A DNA stretch of 64,000 bases from Microbacterium allomyrinae (GTDB taxonomy: Bacteria > Actinomycetota > Actinomycetes > Actinomycetales > Microbacteriaceae): the NCBI RefSeq assembly GCF_020682705.1, contig NZ_JAGTTN010000001.1, positions 682,001-746,000 on the forward strand, read 5' to 3'. Position 1 is the first letter of the stretch; every line of letters starts with the position of its first letter. The notes under the pieces were generated by a model. It was not told where the DNA came from. It did not search any database and saw only the letters and a list, made by a program, of their open reading frames with translations. A program made the translations under genes and the position numbers. This document shows positions 8,619 to 18,214 of this stretch, one piece after another.

Positions 8619-9991
8619 CGGCGGGCTTCCGCGACGATGTCGGCGGCGACCAGCCGGCCCATGCGGACCGCGCCGTCGACGTGCTGATACCCGGCGCCGG
8701 CCATGTCGCTGCACGCGAAGTGGATCGGGCCCACGGGGGTGCGCAGGTCCGCACCGTAGCGGGACAGGCCGCCCAGATCGAAGCTCGCGGCGTACGCGCC
8801 GCGCGTCCATTCCTCGGCGCCCCAGTCGCTCTCGAAGTAGACGACCGGATTCTTCGCCTCGGGCCCGTAGTAGTGCGACAGCGACTCGAGGATGCGCTCC
8901 TTGCGCTCCTCGGCCGAGACCCGGAAGAGGTTGTCGGCGTTGCGATCCGACACGAACCCGACGAGCGTGCCGCGCTCGTCGCCGTGGTTGGTGTTGTCGT
9001 ACGCCTCGTGCGACAGCTCGTACGGGCTGAACGCCGTGCCCGAAAGCCCCTGCTCGCGCCAGAACGGCCGGTCGTAGACGGCGTGCACCTTGATGACGAA
9101 GCCCATCGAGATGTGCTGGTGCATCTGCTGCTTGAGACGCGGGAGCGCGGGGGCGAACTCGATCCACGGGTACAGGATCGGCGCGTGGGCGAGGATCACG
9201 AAGCGGGCCTGCACCGTGAGGTCGGCATCCGTGACGACGGTGACCCCGCCGTCGGACCAGTGCACCTCGTTGACCGGCTGGCCGAGGATCACGTCGTCGC
9301 CCAGGCGTTCGGCCAGCAGCAGCGGAACCTGCTGGAGCCCGCCCACGACGCGTTCGTCGAGGATGTAGTCCGCGTCGACCAGGTTCGAGAAGCTGCCTGC
9401 GCTGGCCGCCATGAGCAGCGCCTGCAGGGCCGAGAACGCGTAGGCGGGCTTGGTGAGCATGGCACCGGCGATGAAGAGCGCGATATTGTCGCGCGCCTCC
9501 TGGTCGGAGGTCTGCTCCTCGAGCCATGCCTCGAACGAGACGCGGTCGAGCGCCTCGGCATCCGGGTGCTCCCATGGACGATCGGGGTCGACCTCGGCGA
9601 CCATTGCGTCGAGCAGCTCGATGAGCCGCACGATCTCCTTCTCCGTCTCAGGCGCGACCGGGAAGATCTCGCCGGTGAAGCGCGTGAGCTCGCCGTCGCG
9701 GCCGATGTAGACGGACTCGCCCTCGCGGTAGCGGCTGTAGGTCTCGAGGCCGAGTTCGGCGATCGTCTCCTTCAGCGCTTCCTGATCGGGCGACACCCAT
9801 TGGCCGCCGATCTCGAGCATGGCGCCGTCGATCACGTCGGTCCACAGCCGCCCTCCGACCCGGTCCCGGGCTTCGAGAACGACGACCGAGAGCCCTGCCT
9901 TCTTCAGCTCGTTCGCGGCGGTGAGGCCCGCGGCTCCGGCCCCGACGATCACGACGTCACGTGTGAGTTCGGTGCGGTTCGGCTCTGCCAT
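8615..9991 (-). CDS. flavin-dependent amine oxidase, putrescine oxidase-like
   Basis: 458 residues of the monoamine-oxidase superfamily. The FAD dinucleotide motif GAGAAG is at residues 17-22, followed by LEARDRVGGRLWT. The C-terminal flavin site is in FACSDMAGAGYQHVDG. Length and pattern match actinobacterial putrescine oxidases, which convert putrescine to 4-aminobutanal, ammonia and hydrogen peroxide. The neighbours gabT and gabD complete a route to succinate. The ATG at 9991 has AAAGGAG seven bases upstream. Another primary amine remains possible as substrate. Confidence 0.85.
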   Translation of the reverse strand: MAEPNRTELTRDVVIVGAGAAGLTAANELKKAGLSVVVLEARDRVGGRLWTDVIDGAMLEIGGQWVSPDQEALKETIAELGLETYSRYREGESVYIGRDGELTRFTGEIFPVAPETEKEIVRLIELLDAMVAEVDPDRPWEHPDAEALDRVSFEAWLEEQTSDQEARDNIALFIAGAMLTKPAYAFSALQALLMAASAGSFSNLVDADYILDERVVGGLQQVPLLLAERLGDDVILGQPVNEVHWSDGGVTVVTDADLTVQARFVILAHAPILYPWIEFAPALPRLKQQMHQHISMGFVIKVHAVYDRPFWREQGLSGTAFSPYELSHEAYDNTNHGDERGTLVGFVSDRNADNLFRVSAEERKERILESLSHYYGPEAKNPVVYFESDWGAEEWTRGAYAASFDLGGLSRYGADLRTPVGPIHFACSDMAGAGYQHVDGAVRMGRLVAADIVAEARR

Positions 9992-10071
9992 GGGAGCTCC
10001 TTTGCTTCGTTGCGGGGAGAAGACGCGAGCGTCAGGACCGGCTCCCCATGCACGATCCCGACGCTCGTGGT

Positions 10072-11433
10072 TCAGTTGTTGTCCGTCAGGGCGGCGGCGA
10101 CGACGTCCAGGCCCTCGTGGAGCAGGTCGTCGGGGATCGACAGCGGCGGGAGGAAGCGGATCACGTTCCCGTAGGTGCCGCAGGTCAGGACGATGACACC
10201 CTGCGCGATGCAGGCCTTCGCGACCGCGGCCGTGAGGACGGCATCCGGCTCTCCTGTCGCGGGATCGACGAACTCGGCGGCGATCATCGCGCCGTGACCG
10301 CGCACATCGCCGACGCGCGGATCGGCGGACTGCAGCGCGGTGAGGCGAGAGGTGAGGATCGCGCCGATCTCACCGGCGCGCTCGATCATGCCGTCGTTCT
10401 CGAACACGTCGATCGCGGCGAGCGCCGCGGCACAGGCCACCGGGTTGCCCCCGTACGTGCCGCCGAGGCCGCCGGCGTGCGAGGCATCCATCATCTCGGC
10501 GCGCCCCGTCACGGCCGCCAAGGGCAGGCCCCCCGCGATGCCCTTGGCGGTCGTGATGAGGTCCGGCACGATGCCGAAGACCTCGCTCGCGAACATCTTC
10601 CCGGTGCGTGCGAATCCGGTCTGGATCTCGTCGGCGATGAACACGACGTCGTGCGCGCGGCACCAGTGGACGATCGCCGGGAGGAATCCGTCGGCGGGGA
10701 CGATGAACCCGCCCTCGCCCTGGATGGGCTCGATGATGACGGCGGCGAGGCTGTCCGCGCCGACCTGCTTCTCGATGATCGAGATGGCTCGCTTCGCAGC
10801 CTCGGCGCCCGTCAGCCCGTCGCGGTACGGATACGACAGCGGCGCACGGTAGATCTCGCTCGCGAACGGTCCGAAGCCGCTCTTGTACGGCATGGCCTTG
10901 GCGGTGAGCGCCATCGTGAGGTTCGTACGGCCGTGGTAGCCGTGGTCGAATGCGACCACGGCCTGCTTCTTCGTGAACTTGCGGGCGATCTTGATCGCGT
11001 TCTCCACCGCCTCGGCACCGGAGTTGAAGAGCGCGCTCTTCTTGGCGTGGTCGCCCGGAGTGATGCGGTTGAGCGCTTCGGCGACCGAGACGTACGAGTC
11101 GTAGGGAGCGATCATGAAGCAGGTGTGGGTGAACTGCGCCACCTGCTCCTGCACCGCGGCGACCACCTTCGGGTGCGCGTTGCCGAGCGTGGTGACGGCG
11201 ATGCCCGAGCCCAGGTCGATGAGGGAGTTGCCGTCGGCGTCGACGATGACGCCGCCGCCCGCGGCCACGGCGTGCACCGGGGCGGTGTGTCCGACGCCCG
11301 CGGCCACCGCCTCGGCCTTGCGGTCGATGAGCTCCTGCGAGCGAGGTCCCGGGATGCTGGTCACGAGCCTGCGCTCCTGGGGAAGGGTGGGTCCGCCGAT
11401 GGGTGGTGCGGTGAGGGTGTCGGCTGCGCTCAT
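10072..11433 (-). CDS. gabT: 4-aminobutyrate aminotransferase
   Basis: 453 residues, class-III PLP aminotransferase. The substrate and cofactor region FIADEIQTGFARTG and the PLP lysine in TTAKGIAGGLPL are present. It converts GABA and 2-oxoglutarate to succinic semialdehyde and glutamate. It is the first gene of the five-gene minus-strand operon ending with gabD, and is transcribed away from a PucR-type regulator. No clear ribosome site precedes the ATG at 11433. Related omega-amino acid transaminases cannot be fully excluded, but the context favours GabT. Confidence 0.93.
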   Translation of the reverse strand: MSAADTLTAPPIGGPTLPQERRLVTSIPGPRSQELIDRKAEAVAAGVGHTAPVHAVAAGGGVIVDADGNSLIDLGSGIAVTTLGNAHPKVVAAVQEQVAQFTHTCFMIAPYDSYVSVAEALNRITPGDHAKKSALFNSGAEAVENAIKIARKFTKKQAVVAFDHGYHGRTNLTMALTAKAMPYKSGFGPFASEIYRAPLSYPYRDGLTGAEAAKRAISIIEKQVGADSLAAVIIEPIQGEGGFIVPADGFLPAIVHWCRAHDVVFIADEIQTGFARTGKMFASEVFGIVPDLITTAKGIAGGLPLAAVTGRAEMMDASHAGGLGGTYGGNPVACAAALAAIDVFENDGMIERAGEIGAILTSRLTALQSADPRVGDVRGHGAMIAAEFVDPATGEPDAVLTAAVAKACIAQGVIVLTCGTYGNVIRFLPPLSIPDDLLHEGLDVVAAALTDNN

Positions 11434-11498
11434 GATGGGGAGCGTATGTGCCCGTCCCGCCGCCCCGCACCCGCCCGGATGTACATTCTCGCCACCGC

Positions 11499-11527
11499 CT
11501 TATACGCCCCGTACACTCGGATGTCAT
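11499..11527 (-). promoter_or_regulatory. sigma70-type promoter of the gabT operon
   Basis: On the minus strand ATGACA (11527-11522) and TATAAG (11504-11499) are separated by exactly 17 bases. The -35 box overlaps the start codon of the divergent regulator gene, so the two transcription units share their control region. The predicted start leaves a leader of about 58 bases before gabT. Confidence 0.65.
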
Positions 11528-13055
11528 GGACGCCGATGACGCCCCCACACTGCGCGCACTCCTCGCCCGCCGTGACCTGCAGCTCTCTCTCGCCGAAGAC
11601 GTCGGCCTCGACGCCGGCGCGCTCGACCGCTCGATCCGCTGGGTGCACAGCTCCGACCTCGCGGATCCGACCCCGTTCCTCTCCGAGGGACTGGTGCTGC
11701 TGACCACGGGCACGCAGTTCCAGGACGGCGTCGAGGACGCGACCCACTACGGCGCCTACGTGCGCCGGCTGGCCACGCGAGGCGTCGTCGGTCTCGGCTT
11801 CGGCACCGAAGTGGTGCGAGACGGCATCCCGTCGGCCCTCGTCGATGCCTGTCGCGACGAGCGGATGCCGCTGTTCGAGGTCCCCTATCGCACACCGTTC
11901 ATCGCGGTCGCGCGCGCCAACGCCGAGGCGATCGCGGCACAGGCGTACTCCCGGCGCAGCTGGGCGCTCGCCGCGCAGCGCGCCATCGCCCTCGCGGCGC
12001 TGCGCCCCGACGGGCTCGGCGCGACCGTCGCCGAGCTCGCGCGGCAGCTCGACACATGGGTGGGCATGTTCGACGCGGCGGGCGAGCTCTCGCGCGAACA
12101 TCCCGCGGGCCGACTCGATGCCGAGGCCGCCGAGGGGCTGCGGCGCGAAGTGACCAGCGTGCTGCATCGCGGCGCGCGGGCGGGGTCGTCCCTGCGGATC
12201 GGCGAGACGCCCTTCACACTCCAGACCCTCGGCCGGGGCGGCCACCTTCGCGGAGTCATCGCGATCGCGGCGGGCGACCTCGACCAGGAGGGCCGCGTCG
12301 TCGTGACCGCGGTGATCGCCATGGCCGGACTCGCGCTCGAACAGCAGCAGGGACTCAGCCGGGCACGGGGTGCGCTGCGCGCGGGCCTGGTGCAGTCGCT
12401 CCTGAGCGGTGACCCGGCCCTGGCACGCCGCACCTCGCGGGATCTGTGGGGTCCGCTGCCATCGGCTCCCGTGACGATCGCACTGACGGATGCCGCCGCC
12501 GCCCGTGTGGACGGCATCGCGGAGCTGCTGGAGCTGCGGGTGGAGGAGCACCGGGGCGCACTGTTCTTCGGACGCGGTGACGACGGGCTGATCCTGGTCG
12601 TCCCCGCCGCAGACCGCTCGGCCGTCGAAGAACTCGCCGAGCGCTTCGACGTGCGCATCGGCCTGTCCGATCCGACCGGCTACGACGGCTTCGCCGCCGC
12701 GGTCGGCCAGGCTCGTGTCGCGCGCGAGCGCGGCACCGGACCGCTCACCGCCTTCGCGGACGTCTCGCGCTCCGGTGTGCTCTCAACGCTCTCGGACGAG
12801 GCCCGCACCCTCGCCCGCGCCGAACTCGCCCCGCTCGCGGCGCACGATGCCGAGCACGGCACCCGACTCGTCGAGACGCTGCAGGCCTGGCTCGACGACG
12901 ACTGCTCGCACGAGGCATCCGCTCAGACTCTCGGCGTGCATCGGCACACGGTGCGCACCCGGCTGGCGCTCATCGAGCGTGTGCTGGGACGCGACCTGTC
13001 TTCGTTCGCGACGCGCGCCGAGCTCTGGGCGGCGCTGCGCGCCCTCGACTCCTGA
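11526..13055 (+). CDS. PucR-family transcriptional regulator
   Basis: 509 residues. The N-terminal half (LRALLARRDLQLSLAEDVG) is a PucR sensor domain; the C-terminal end carries the PucR helix-turn-helix (ASAQTLGVHRHTVRTRLALIERVLG). PucR proteins activate catabolic operons for purines, GABA or polyamines. It diverges from gabT with 92 bases between start codons, so control of the gabT-puo operon is the simplest reading. A TACACT box at 11512-11517 lies eight bases before the ATG and no ribosome site is seen, which suggests a leaderless transcript. Confidence 0.88.
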   Translation: MDADDAPTLRALLARRDLQLSLAEDVGLDAGALDRSIRWVHSSDLADPTPFLSEGLVLLTTGTQFQDGVEDATHYGAYVRRLATRGVVGLGFGTEVVRDGIPSALVDACRDERMPLFEVPYRTPFIAVARANAEAIAAQAYSRRSWALAAQRAIALAALRPDGLGATVAELARQLDTWVGMFDAAGELSREHPAGRLDAEAAEGLRREVTSVLHRGARAGSSLRIGETPFTLQTLGRGGHLRGVIAIAAGDLDQEGRVVVTAVIAMAGLALEQQQGLSRARGALRAGLVQSLLSGDPALARRTSRDLWGPLPSAPVTIALTDAAAARVDGIAELLELRVEEHRGALFFGRGDDGLILVVPAADRSAVEELAERFDVRIGLSDPTGYDGFAAAVGQARVARERGTGPLTAFADVSRSGVLSTLSDEARTLARAELAPLAAHDAEHGTRLVETLQAWLDDDCSHEASAQTLGVHRHTVRTRLALIERVLGRDLSSFATRAELWAALRALDS

Positions 13056-13098
13056 CGCGAAGCGACGTGCGCTTCGTCTGCTGTGCGCTCTGCGATGT

Positions 13099-13180
13099 GT
13101 CCACTTCATGTGCTCTCACCGAGACCCCACGCCGCGCGCGTCGATGACGTGTGCAGTCGGCGAGAGCACATGACGTGGAC
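13099..13180. repeat. 19-bp inverted repeat after the pucR-type gene
   Basis: Arms 13099-13117 and 13162-13180 are complementary at 18 of 19 positions around a 44-base GC-rich spacer; the pairing extends inward a further few bases. It lies in the 225-base gap between two plus-strand genes. It may terminate the regulator transcript, although the spacer is long for that. Confidence 0.55.
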
Positions 13181-13280
13181 GGAGCGAAAGCGCGTGCGAC
13201 AGGTACCACCGACGCGGATGGTCGCGCGAGCACCCACTCTGCGTAGGCGAGCGGATGCCGCACCACGGCAGGATGGGCGC

Positions 13281-14672
13281 ATGACCGACTCGCTCGTCCC
13301 CAACGGAGACGTGTCATGGTGGTGGCGCGACCTCGGCGGTGCGCCGGTTCCGCGGCCGCCCCTGCCGGGCGACATCGAGGCCGACGTCGCGATCGTGGGC
13401 GCCGGGTACACCGGGCTCTGGAGCGCGTACTACCTCAAGACGCTGCAGCCCGACCTGCGCGTCGTCGTCCTCGAGGCGCGCTTCGCGGGCTTCGGAGCAT
13501 CCGGGCGCAACGGCGGCTGGCTCACCAACACCGTGACCGGCGGACGCGATCGCTACGCGGACTCGCAGGGGCGCGGCGCCGCGATCGCCCAGCAGCGCGC
13601 GCTCAACGAGACCGTCGCCGAGGTCGTCTCGGTCGCCGCGCGCGAGGGCATCGACGCCGACATCGTCCAGGGCGGCGAGTTCGAGATCGCACGTACGCCG
13701 TCGCAGCTCGCGCGTCTTCGCGCGAGCGCCGTCGAGGAGCAGTCGTGGCCCCACACGGATGTGGAGCTTCTGGATGCCGGGGCCGCGGCATCCCGGATCT
13801 CGATCGAGGGCATCCTCGGCGCCACGTGGCATCCGCACTGCGCGCGCGTGCATCCGGCGAAACTCGTGCGCGGTCTCGCGGATGCCGTGGAACGCCTGGG
13901 TGTGCCGATCCATGAAGACACCCGCGTTCGCGAGATCGTGCCCGGCCGGGCCGTGACGGACCACGGCACGGTTCGGGCGACCCACATCCTGCGGGCGACC
14001 GAGGGCTTCACCGCAGACCTCCGGGGCGAGCATCGCACCTGGCTGCCGATGAACTCCTCGATGATCGTGACCGACCCGCTCCCCCGTGCGTTCTGGGATG
14101 GCGTCGGCTGGGAGGGGCGCGAGACCCTCGGCGACTTCGCGCACGTGTACATGTACGCCCAGCGCACCGCCGACGACCGGATCGCGTTCGGCGGCCGCGG
14201 CGTGCCGTACCGCTACGGCTCGCGCGTCGACACCGACGGTGCCACCCAGGGGCGCACGATCGCGTCGCTCGCCTCCTTGCTCGGAGACTTCTTCCCGGAT
14301 GCCGCGGATGTGCCGATCGCGCACGCCTGGGCCGGTGTGCTCGGGGTGCCCCGCGACTGGGCGGCGACGGTCGTGCACGACCGCACGACCGGGCTCGGAT
14401 GGGCCGGCGGCTACGTCGGCACCGGCGTCGCCGCCACGAATCTCGCCGGTCGCACCCTGGCCGACCTCGTGCTCGGCCGCGATACCGACCTCGTGCAGCT
14501 GCCCTGGGTGGGGCACCGCGCGAAGCGCTGGGAGATCGAGCCGCTTCGATGGCTCGCCGTCAACGCGATCTACACCGCGTACCGGCTCGCGGATCGCCTC
14601 GAGGCATCCGGGGCATCCCCGCGCACCGCGTGGCCCGCGCACGTGGCCGACCTCGTCGCCGGGCGCCACTGA
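13281..14672 (+). CDS. FAD-dependent oxidoreductase, gamma-glutamylputrescine oxidase-like (DAO family)
   Basis: 463 residues of the D-amino acid oxidase/glycine oxidase superfamily. The Rossmann motif GAGYTGLWSAYYLK follows AIVG at about residues 38-55, then a GASGRNGGW segment. The C-terminal flavin contact is in GLGWAGGYVGTGVAATNLAG. The PuuB/OrdL branch oxidises N-substituted amines such as gamma-glutamylputrescine. It follows the PucR gene on the same strand, which fits polyamine use, but no gamma-glutamylputrescine synthetase is in the window. Start chosen at 13281, with AGGA eight bases upstream. Confidence 0.8.
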   Translation: MTDSLVPNGDVSWWWRDLGGAPVPRPPLPGDIEADVAIVGAGYTGLWSAYYLKTLQPDLRVVVLEARFAGFGASGRNGGWLTNTVTGGRDRYADSQGRGAAIAQQRALNETVAEVVSVAAREGIDADIVQGGEFEIARTPSQLARLRASAVEEQSWPHTDVELLDAGAAASRISIEGILGATWHPHCARVHPAKLVRGLADAVERLGVPIHEDTRVREIVPGRAVTDHGTVRATHILRATEGFTADLRGEHRTWLPMNSSMIVTDPLPRAFWDGVGWEGRETLGDFAHVYMYAQRTADDRIAFGGRGVPYRYGSRVDTDGATQGRTIASLASLLGDFFPDAADVPIAHAWAGVLGVPRDWAATVVHDRTTGLGWAGGYVGTGVAATNLAGRTLADLVLGRDTDLVQLPWVGHRAKRWEIEPLRWLAVNAIYTAYRLADRLEASGASPRTAWPAHVADLVAGRH

Positions 14673-14744
14673 CGCGCCCGGCGCTCTCGCACGGCATCGC
14701 GCCACCCGACCGCGCGCATCCCGCACGGAGCGCACGTGATCGCG

Positions 14745-14812
14745 CGAGTGCTGCTGTTTCCTGCGAACGCGGCGTCGCGCGCCGCAGCGCTCGCAGGAAA
14801 CAGCAGCACTCG
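14745..14812. terminator. large bidirectional hairpin terminator
   Basis: Two perfectly complementary 22-base arms (14745-14766 and 14791-14812) enclose a 24-base loop that itself folds by GCGGCG/CGCCGC. It sits between the convergent oxidoreductase (+) and ramB-like gene (-), where it can serve both strands. Confidence 0.85.
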
Positions 14813-14853
14813 AAGTGCACGACGCCCGCGAACGGCTGACGGCCGGCCGAGGG

Positions 14854-16332
14854 TCAGCGCGGGGCGTGCGCCTCGAGGAATTCGTACACGTCGGTCGTGT
14901 CGACTCCGGGGAACGCGCCGGTCGGCAGCGTCGCCAGCAGCGTCCGCGGAGTGCGTACATTCGGCCACGAGTTCTCGCGCCAGGCGGCTTCGAGGTCGGC
15001 GGGGGCACGCCGACAGCACACCTCGACCGAGTGCTTCGAGACGCCTCGGTTCGATGTGTCGCGCCCGAGGAACCACTTGGTGTCGTCGAAGCGCACCCCC
15101 ACCGAGACCGAGTGAGCCCCCTCGCTCGACAGTTCGACGCGGGCCGTGCACCAGTACGTGCCGTTGCCCGTGTCGGTGTACTGGTAGTACGGGTTGAAGT
15201 GGTCGTCCTCGTCGAACACGACGCGGGAGGTCCACTTGCGACAGCACATCTGCCCCTCGATCGAGCCCAGCTGATCGGTCGGGAAATTGACGTCGTCGTT
15301 CTCGTACGCCTTCGTGATCGTGCCCGACTCGTGCACTTTGAGGAAGTGCACCGGGATGCCCAGGTGCCTGCTCGCGAGGTTCGTGAAGCGGTGCGCCGCG
15401 GTCTCGTACGACACCGAGTAGGCATCGCGAAGATCCTCGATCGAGATCGCGCGGTCGGTCTTGGCGTCCTGCAGAAAAGGCACCGCATGCGCCTCGGGGA
15501 TCAGCAGCGCGCCGGTGAGGTAGTTCGTCTCCACCCGCTGTCGCAGGAACGCGGCATAGCTCGTCGGTTCGCGGTGGCCGAGGATCCGGCTCGACAGCGC
15601 CTGCAGGACAGCGGTGCGGGGATCGCCCTTGGACGCGAGCCTGCTCGATAGGTAGAGCCGGCCGTTCTTGATGTCGGCGACGCTGCGGGTGGTCTGCGGC
15701 AGATCGGGCACGTAGTGCAGGGTGAAACCCAGATGAGCGGCGATATCGGATGCCGTGCGCTGCGTCAGCGGACCCCCCGGGTGATCGACCGCCTCGAGAA
15801 TGCCCCGCGCCTGCTGCTCCAGTTCGGGGAAGTAGTTGCTCTGCGTGCGCATGAGGCGGCGAAGAGCGACGTTCGCACGCCGGGCCTCTTCGGGCGTCGC
15901 GGCGCGCTCGTCGCGTAGCCGCTCGATCTCACTCTGAAGCGCGATCATCGCCTTGAGGGCGTCGGTCGGAACCGTCTTGCCGATGCGGAAGGGCGCAATG
16001 CCCAGAGCCTGGAACGTCTGGCCCCGCATCGCTCGCTCGAGAGAGATCTCGAGCGTGGCGCGCTCGTCCAGCGGCTCGGATTCGATGATCGCGTCGAGCG
16101 TCGAACCGAGGGCACGGGCGATCGCCTGCAGGAGGGTGAGCTTCGGCTCGCGACGACCGTTCTCGATCATCGAGAGCTGGCTCGGCGCGCGGTCGACAGC
16201 GGCCGCGAGCTCTTCGAGAGTCATGCCGCGGTCGGTGCGCAGCTGCCGGATCCGGCGACCGATGGTGAGGGAGTCCACATCCTCATCGTCCGGGACTTCA
16301 CCTGCCGGAGTGCGTGTCAGCGACGTCGTCAT
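14854..16332 (-). CDS. ramB: RamB-type regulator of acetate metabolism (XRE HTH + ImmA/IrrE-like domain)
   Basis: 492 residues. An XRE helix-turn-helix spans about 24-80 (MTLEELAAAVDRAPSQLSMIENG). A degenerate IrrE/ImmA-like region with FLKVHESGTITKAYEND follows, then a C-terminal short-chain-fatty-acyl regulator domain containing paired cysteines in QMCCRKW and VEVCCRR. In Corynebacterium, RamB represses aceA, aceB and its own gene. Here it is divergent from aceB, which agrees. The ATG at 16332 has no clear ribosome site. The gene could also act on propionate genes, as related methylcitrate regulators do. Confidence 0.85.
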   Translation of the reverse strand: MTTSLTRTPAGEVPDDEDVDSLTIGRRIRQLRTDRGMTLEELAAAVDRAPSQLSMIENGRREPKLTLLQAIARALGSTLDAIIESEPLDERATLEISLERAMRGQTFQALGIAPFRIGKTVPTDALKAMIALQSEIERLRDERAATPEEARRANVALRRLMRTQSNYFPELEQQARGILEAVDHPGGPLTQRTASDIAAHLGFTLHYVPDLPQTTRSVADIKNGRLYLSSRLASKGDPRTAVLQALSSRILGHREPTSYAAFLRQRVETNYLTGALLIPEAHAVPFLQDAKTDRAISIEDLRDAYSVSYETAAHRFTNLASRHLGIPVHFLKVHESGTITKAYENDDVNFPTDQLGSIEGQMCCRKWTSRVVFDEDDHFNPYYQYTDTGNGTYWCTARVELSSEGAHSVSVGVRFDDTKWFLGRDTSNRGVSKHSVEVCCRRAPADLEAAWRENSWPNVRTPRTLLATLPTGAFPGVDTTDVYEFLEAHAPR

Positions 16333-16361
16333 GGCGCGATTCTGTCACGAAAGCAGAAATA

Positions 16362-16373
16362 TCTACAAACTTC
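16362..16373. promoter_or_regulatory. candidate RamB box
   Basis: The reverse strand reads GAAGTTTGTAGA, matching 9 of 12 bases of the corynebacterial RamB core as I remember it (AAAGTTTGCAAA). It lies 30 bases upstream of ramB in the shared ramB-aceB control region. Placement fits autoregulation and aceB control; the match is from memory and moderate. Confidence 0.4.
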
Positions 16374-16539
16374 ACACACCGATTGGCCGGGTACGCCCCC
16401 GAACTTCACCGCAGAGTGGAGACACGACCTCCCACCGGTTGATCCAGAACGCGGATCGATGGATGCCGAGGCCTGGCGCACACGCCGGGTCGGGGCATCC
16501 CCCCGAATTCACCACACTCGTTCACAGGAAGACAGGGAC

Positions 16540-18204
16540 ATGACACCTGCAACCGCCACCCCGATGCCCACGCGCACCGGGCCCATCCCCACCCAGACCC
16601 ACGAGCCGTCCATCGCGATCACGGGCCGCATCGGACCCCGCTACGACGAGATCCTCACGCCTGATGCCGTCGCGTTCCTCACCGAGCTGCACCAGCACTT
16701 CAGCGCACGCCGCCACGACCGGCTCGCCGACCGCATGCGCCGCCGGTTCGAGATCGGCAACGGGCACGACCCGCAGTTCCGCGATGACACCCGGCACATC
16801 CGCGAGGATGCCGAGTGGCGCGTCGCGGGCGCCGGCCCCGGGCTCGAGGACCGTCGCGTCGAGATCACCGGCCCGACCGACCCGAAGATGACGATCAACG
16901 CGCTGAACTCCGGCGCGAAGGTGTGGCTGGCCGACCAGGAGGACGCCACGAGCCCGACCTGGAAGAACGTCATCGAGGGGCAGCTGTCGCTGCGCGACGC
17001 GATCCGTGGCGAGCTCGAGTTCACGAGCCCCGAAGGCAAGCGCTACGAGGTCACCGCCGAACAGACGCCCACGATCGTGATGCGTCCGCGCGGCTGGCAC
17101 CTGATCGAGCACCACCTGCGCTTCACCGACCGCACCGGGCGCGAGATGGCAGCATCCGGCTCGCTCGTGGACTTCGGCCTCTACTTCTTCCACAATGCGA
17201 CGCAGCTCATCGCCAACGGCCGCGGTCCCTACTTCTACATCGCCAAGCTCGAATCGAGCGAGGAGGCGAAGCTGTGGGACGACGTGTTCACGTTCAGCGA
17301 GCGCTACATCGGCATCCCCCACGGCACGATCCGCGCGACCGTGCTGATCGAGACGCTGCCGGCGGCGTTCGAGATGGAGGAGATCCTCTTCGAACTGCGC
17401 GATCACTGCGCCGGGCTGAACGCGGGCCGCTGGGACTACATCTTCTCGATCATCAAGAACTACCGGGGCCGCGGGGCGCGCTTCGTCCTGCCCGACCGCA
17501 GCGAGGTCACCATGACGGTGCCCTTCATGCGGGCGTACACCGAGCTGCTCGTGCAGACGTGCCACAAGCGCGGCGCCTTCGCGATCGGCGGCATGAGCGC
17601 CTTCATCCCGAACCGCCGCGATCCGGAGGTGACGGCCACAGCGTTCGAGAAGGTCGCCGCCGACAAGAAGCGCGAGGCCGGCGACGGCTTCGACGGCACG
17701 TGGGTGGCGCACCCCGACCTGATCCCGGTCGCACGGGCCGAGTTCGACGCGGTGCTCGGCGACCGGCCCAACCAGCTGGACCGTCAGCGCCCCGAAGTCC
17801 ACGTGAACGCGGCAGACCTGATCGACGTGCACATCGGGCGCCCGATCACCGCAATCGGCGTGCACGCGAACGTGTCGGTGGCCATCCGCTATCTCGAGGC
17901 GTGGCTGCGGGGCCTGGGCGCAGTGGCGATCGACAACCTGATGGAGGATGCCGCGACCGCCGAGATCAGCCGCAGCCAGGTGTGGCAGTGGATCCACCAG
18001 GACCGCCGCACCCAGGACGGAACGGCGATCACCCGTGAATACGTGGAGGGCCTGATCGCGCAGGTGCTCGGCGAGGTCGAGCGCCGTGACGGCGACCGCT
18101 TCGACGACGCGGCGGAGATCTTCCGCGATGTCGCCCTCGGGCAGGAGTTCCCGGCGTTCCTGACCCTGCCGGCCTACTCGCGCTTCCTGATCGAGACCGA
18201 CTGA
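16540..18204 (+). CDS. aceB: malate synthase A
   Basis: 554 residues, the length of form-A malate synthases. The family signature DHCAGLNAGRWDYIFSIIK is intact, as are the NALNSGAKVWLADQEDA and PRGWHLIEHH segments. It condenses glyoxylate with acetyl-CoA to malate in the glyoxylate shunt. The ATG at 16540 follows AGGAAG; the longer upstream frame runs through the control region and is rejected. aceA follows 111 bases later on the same strand, with a hairpin between them. Confidence 0.97.
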   Translation: MTPATATPMPTRTGPIPTQTHEPSIAITGRIGPRYDEILTPDAVAFLTELHQHFSARRHDRLADRMRRRFEIGNGHDPQFRDDTRHIREDAEWRVAGAGPGLEDRRVEITGPTDPKMTINALNSGAKVWLADQEDATSPTWKNVIEGQLSLRDAIRGELEFTSPEGKRYEVTAEQTPTIVMRPRGWHLIEHHLRFTDRTGREMAASGSLVDFGLYFFHNATQLIANGRGPYFYIAKLESSEEAKLWDDVFTFSERYIGIPHGTIRATVLIETLPAAFEMEEILFELRDHCAGLNAGRWDYIFSIIKNYRGRGARFVLPDRSEVTMTVPFMRAYTELLVQTCHKRGAFAIGGMSAFIPNRRDPEVTATAFEKVAADKKREAGDGFDGTWVAHPDLIPVARAEFDAVLGDRPNQLDRQRPEVHVNAADLIDVHIGRPITAIGVHANVSVAIRYLEAWLRGLGAVAIDNLMEDAATAEISRSQVWQWIHQDRRTQDGTAITREYVEGLIAQVLGEVERRDGDRFDDAAEIFRDVALGQEFPAFLTLPAYSRFLIETD

Positions 18205-18214
18205 CGCCGTCCTC

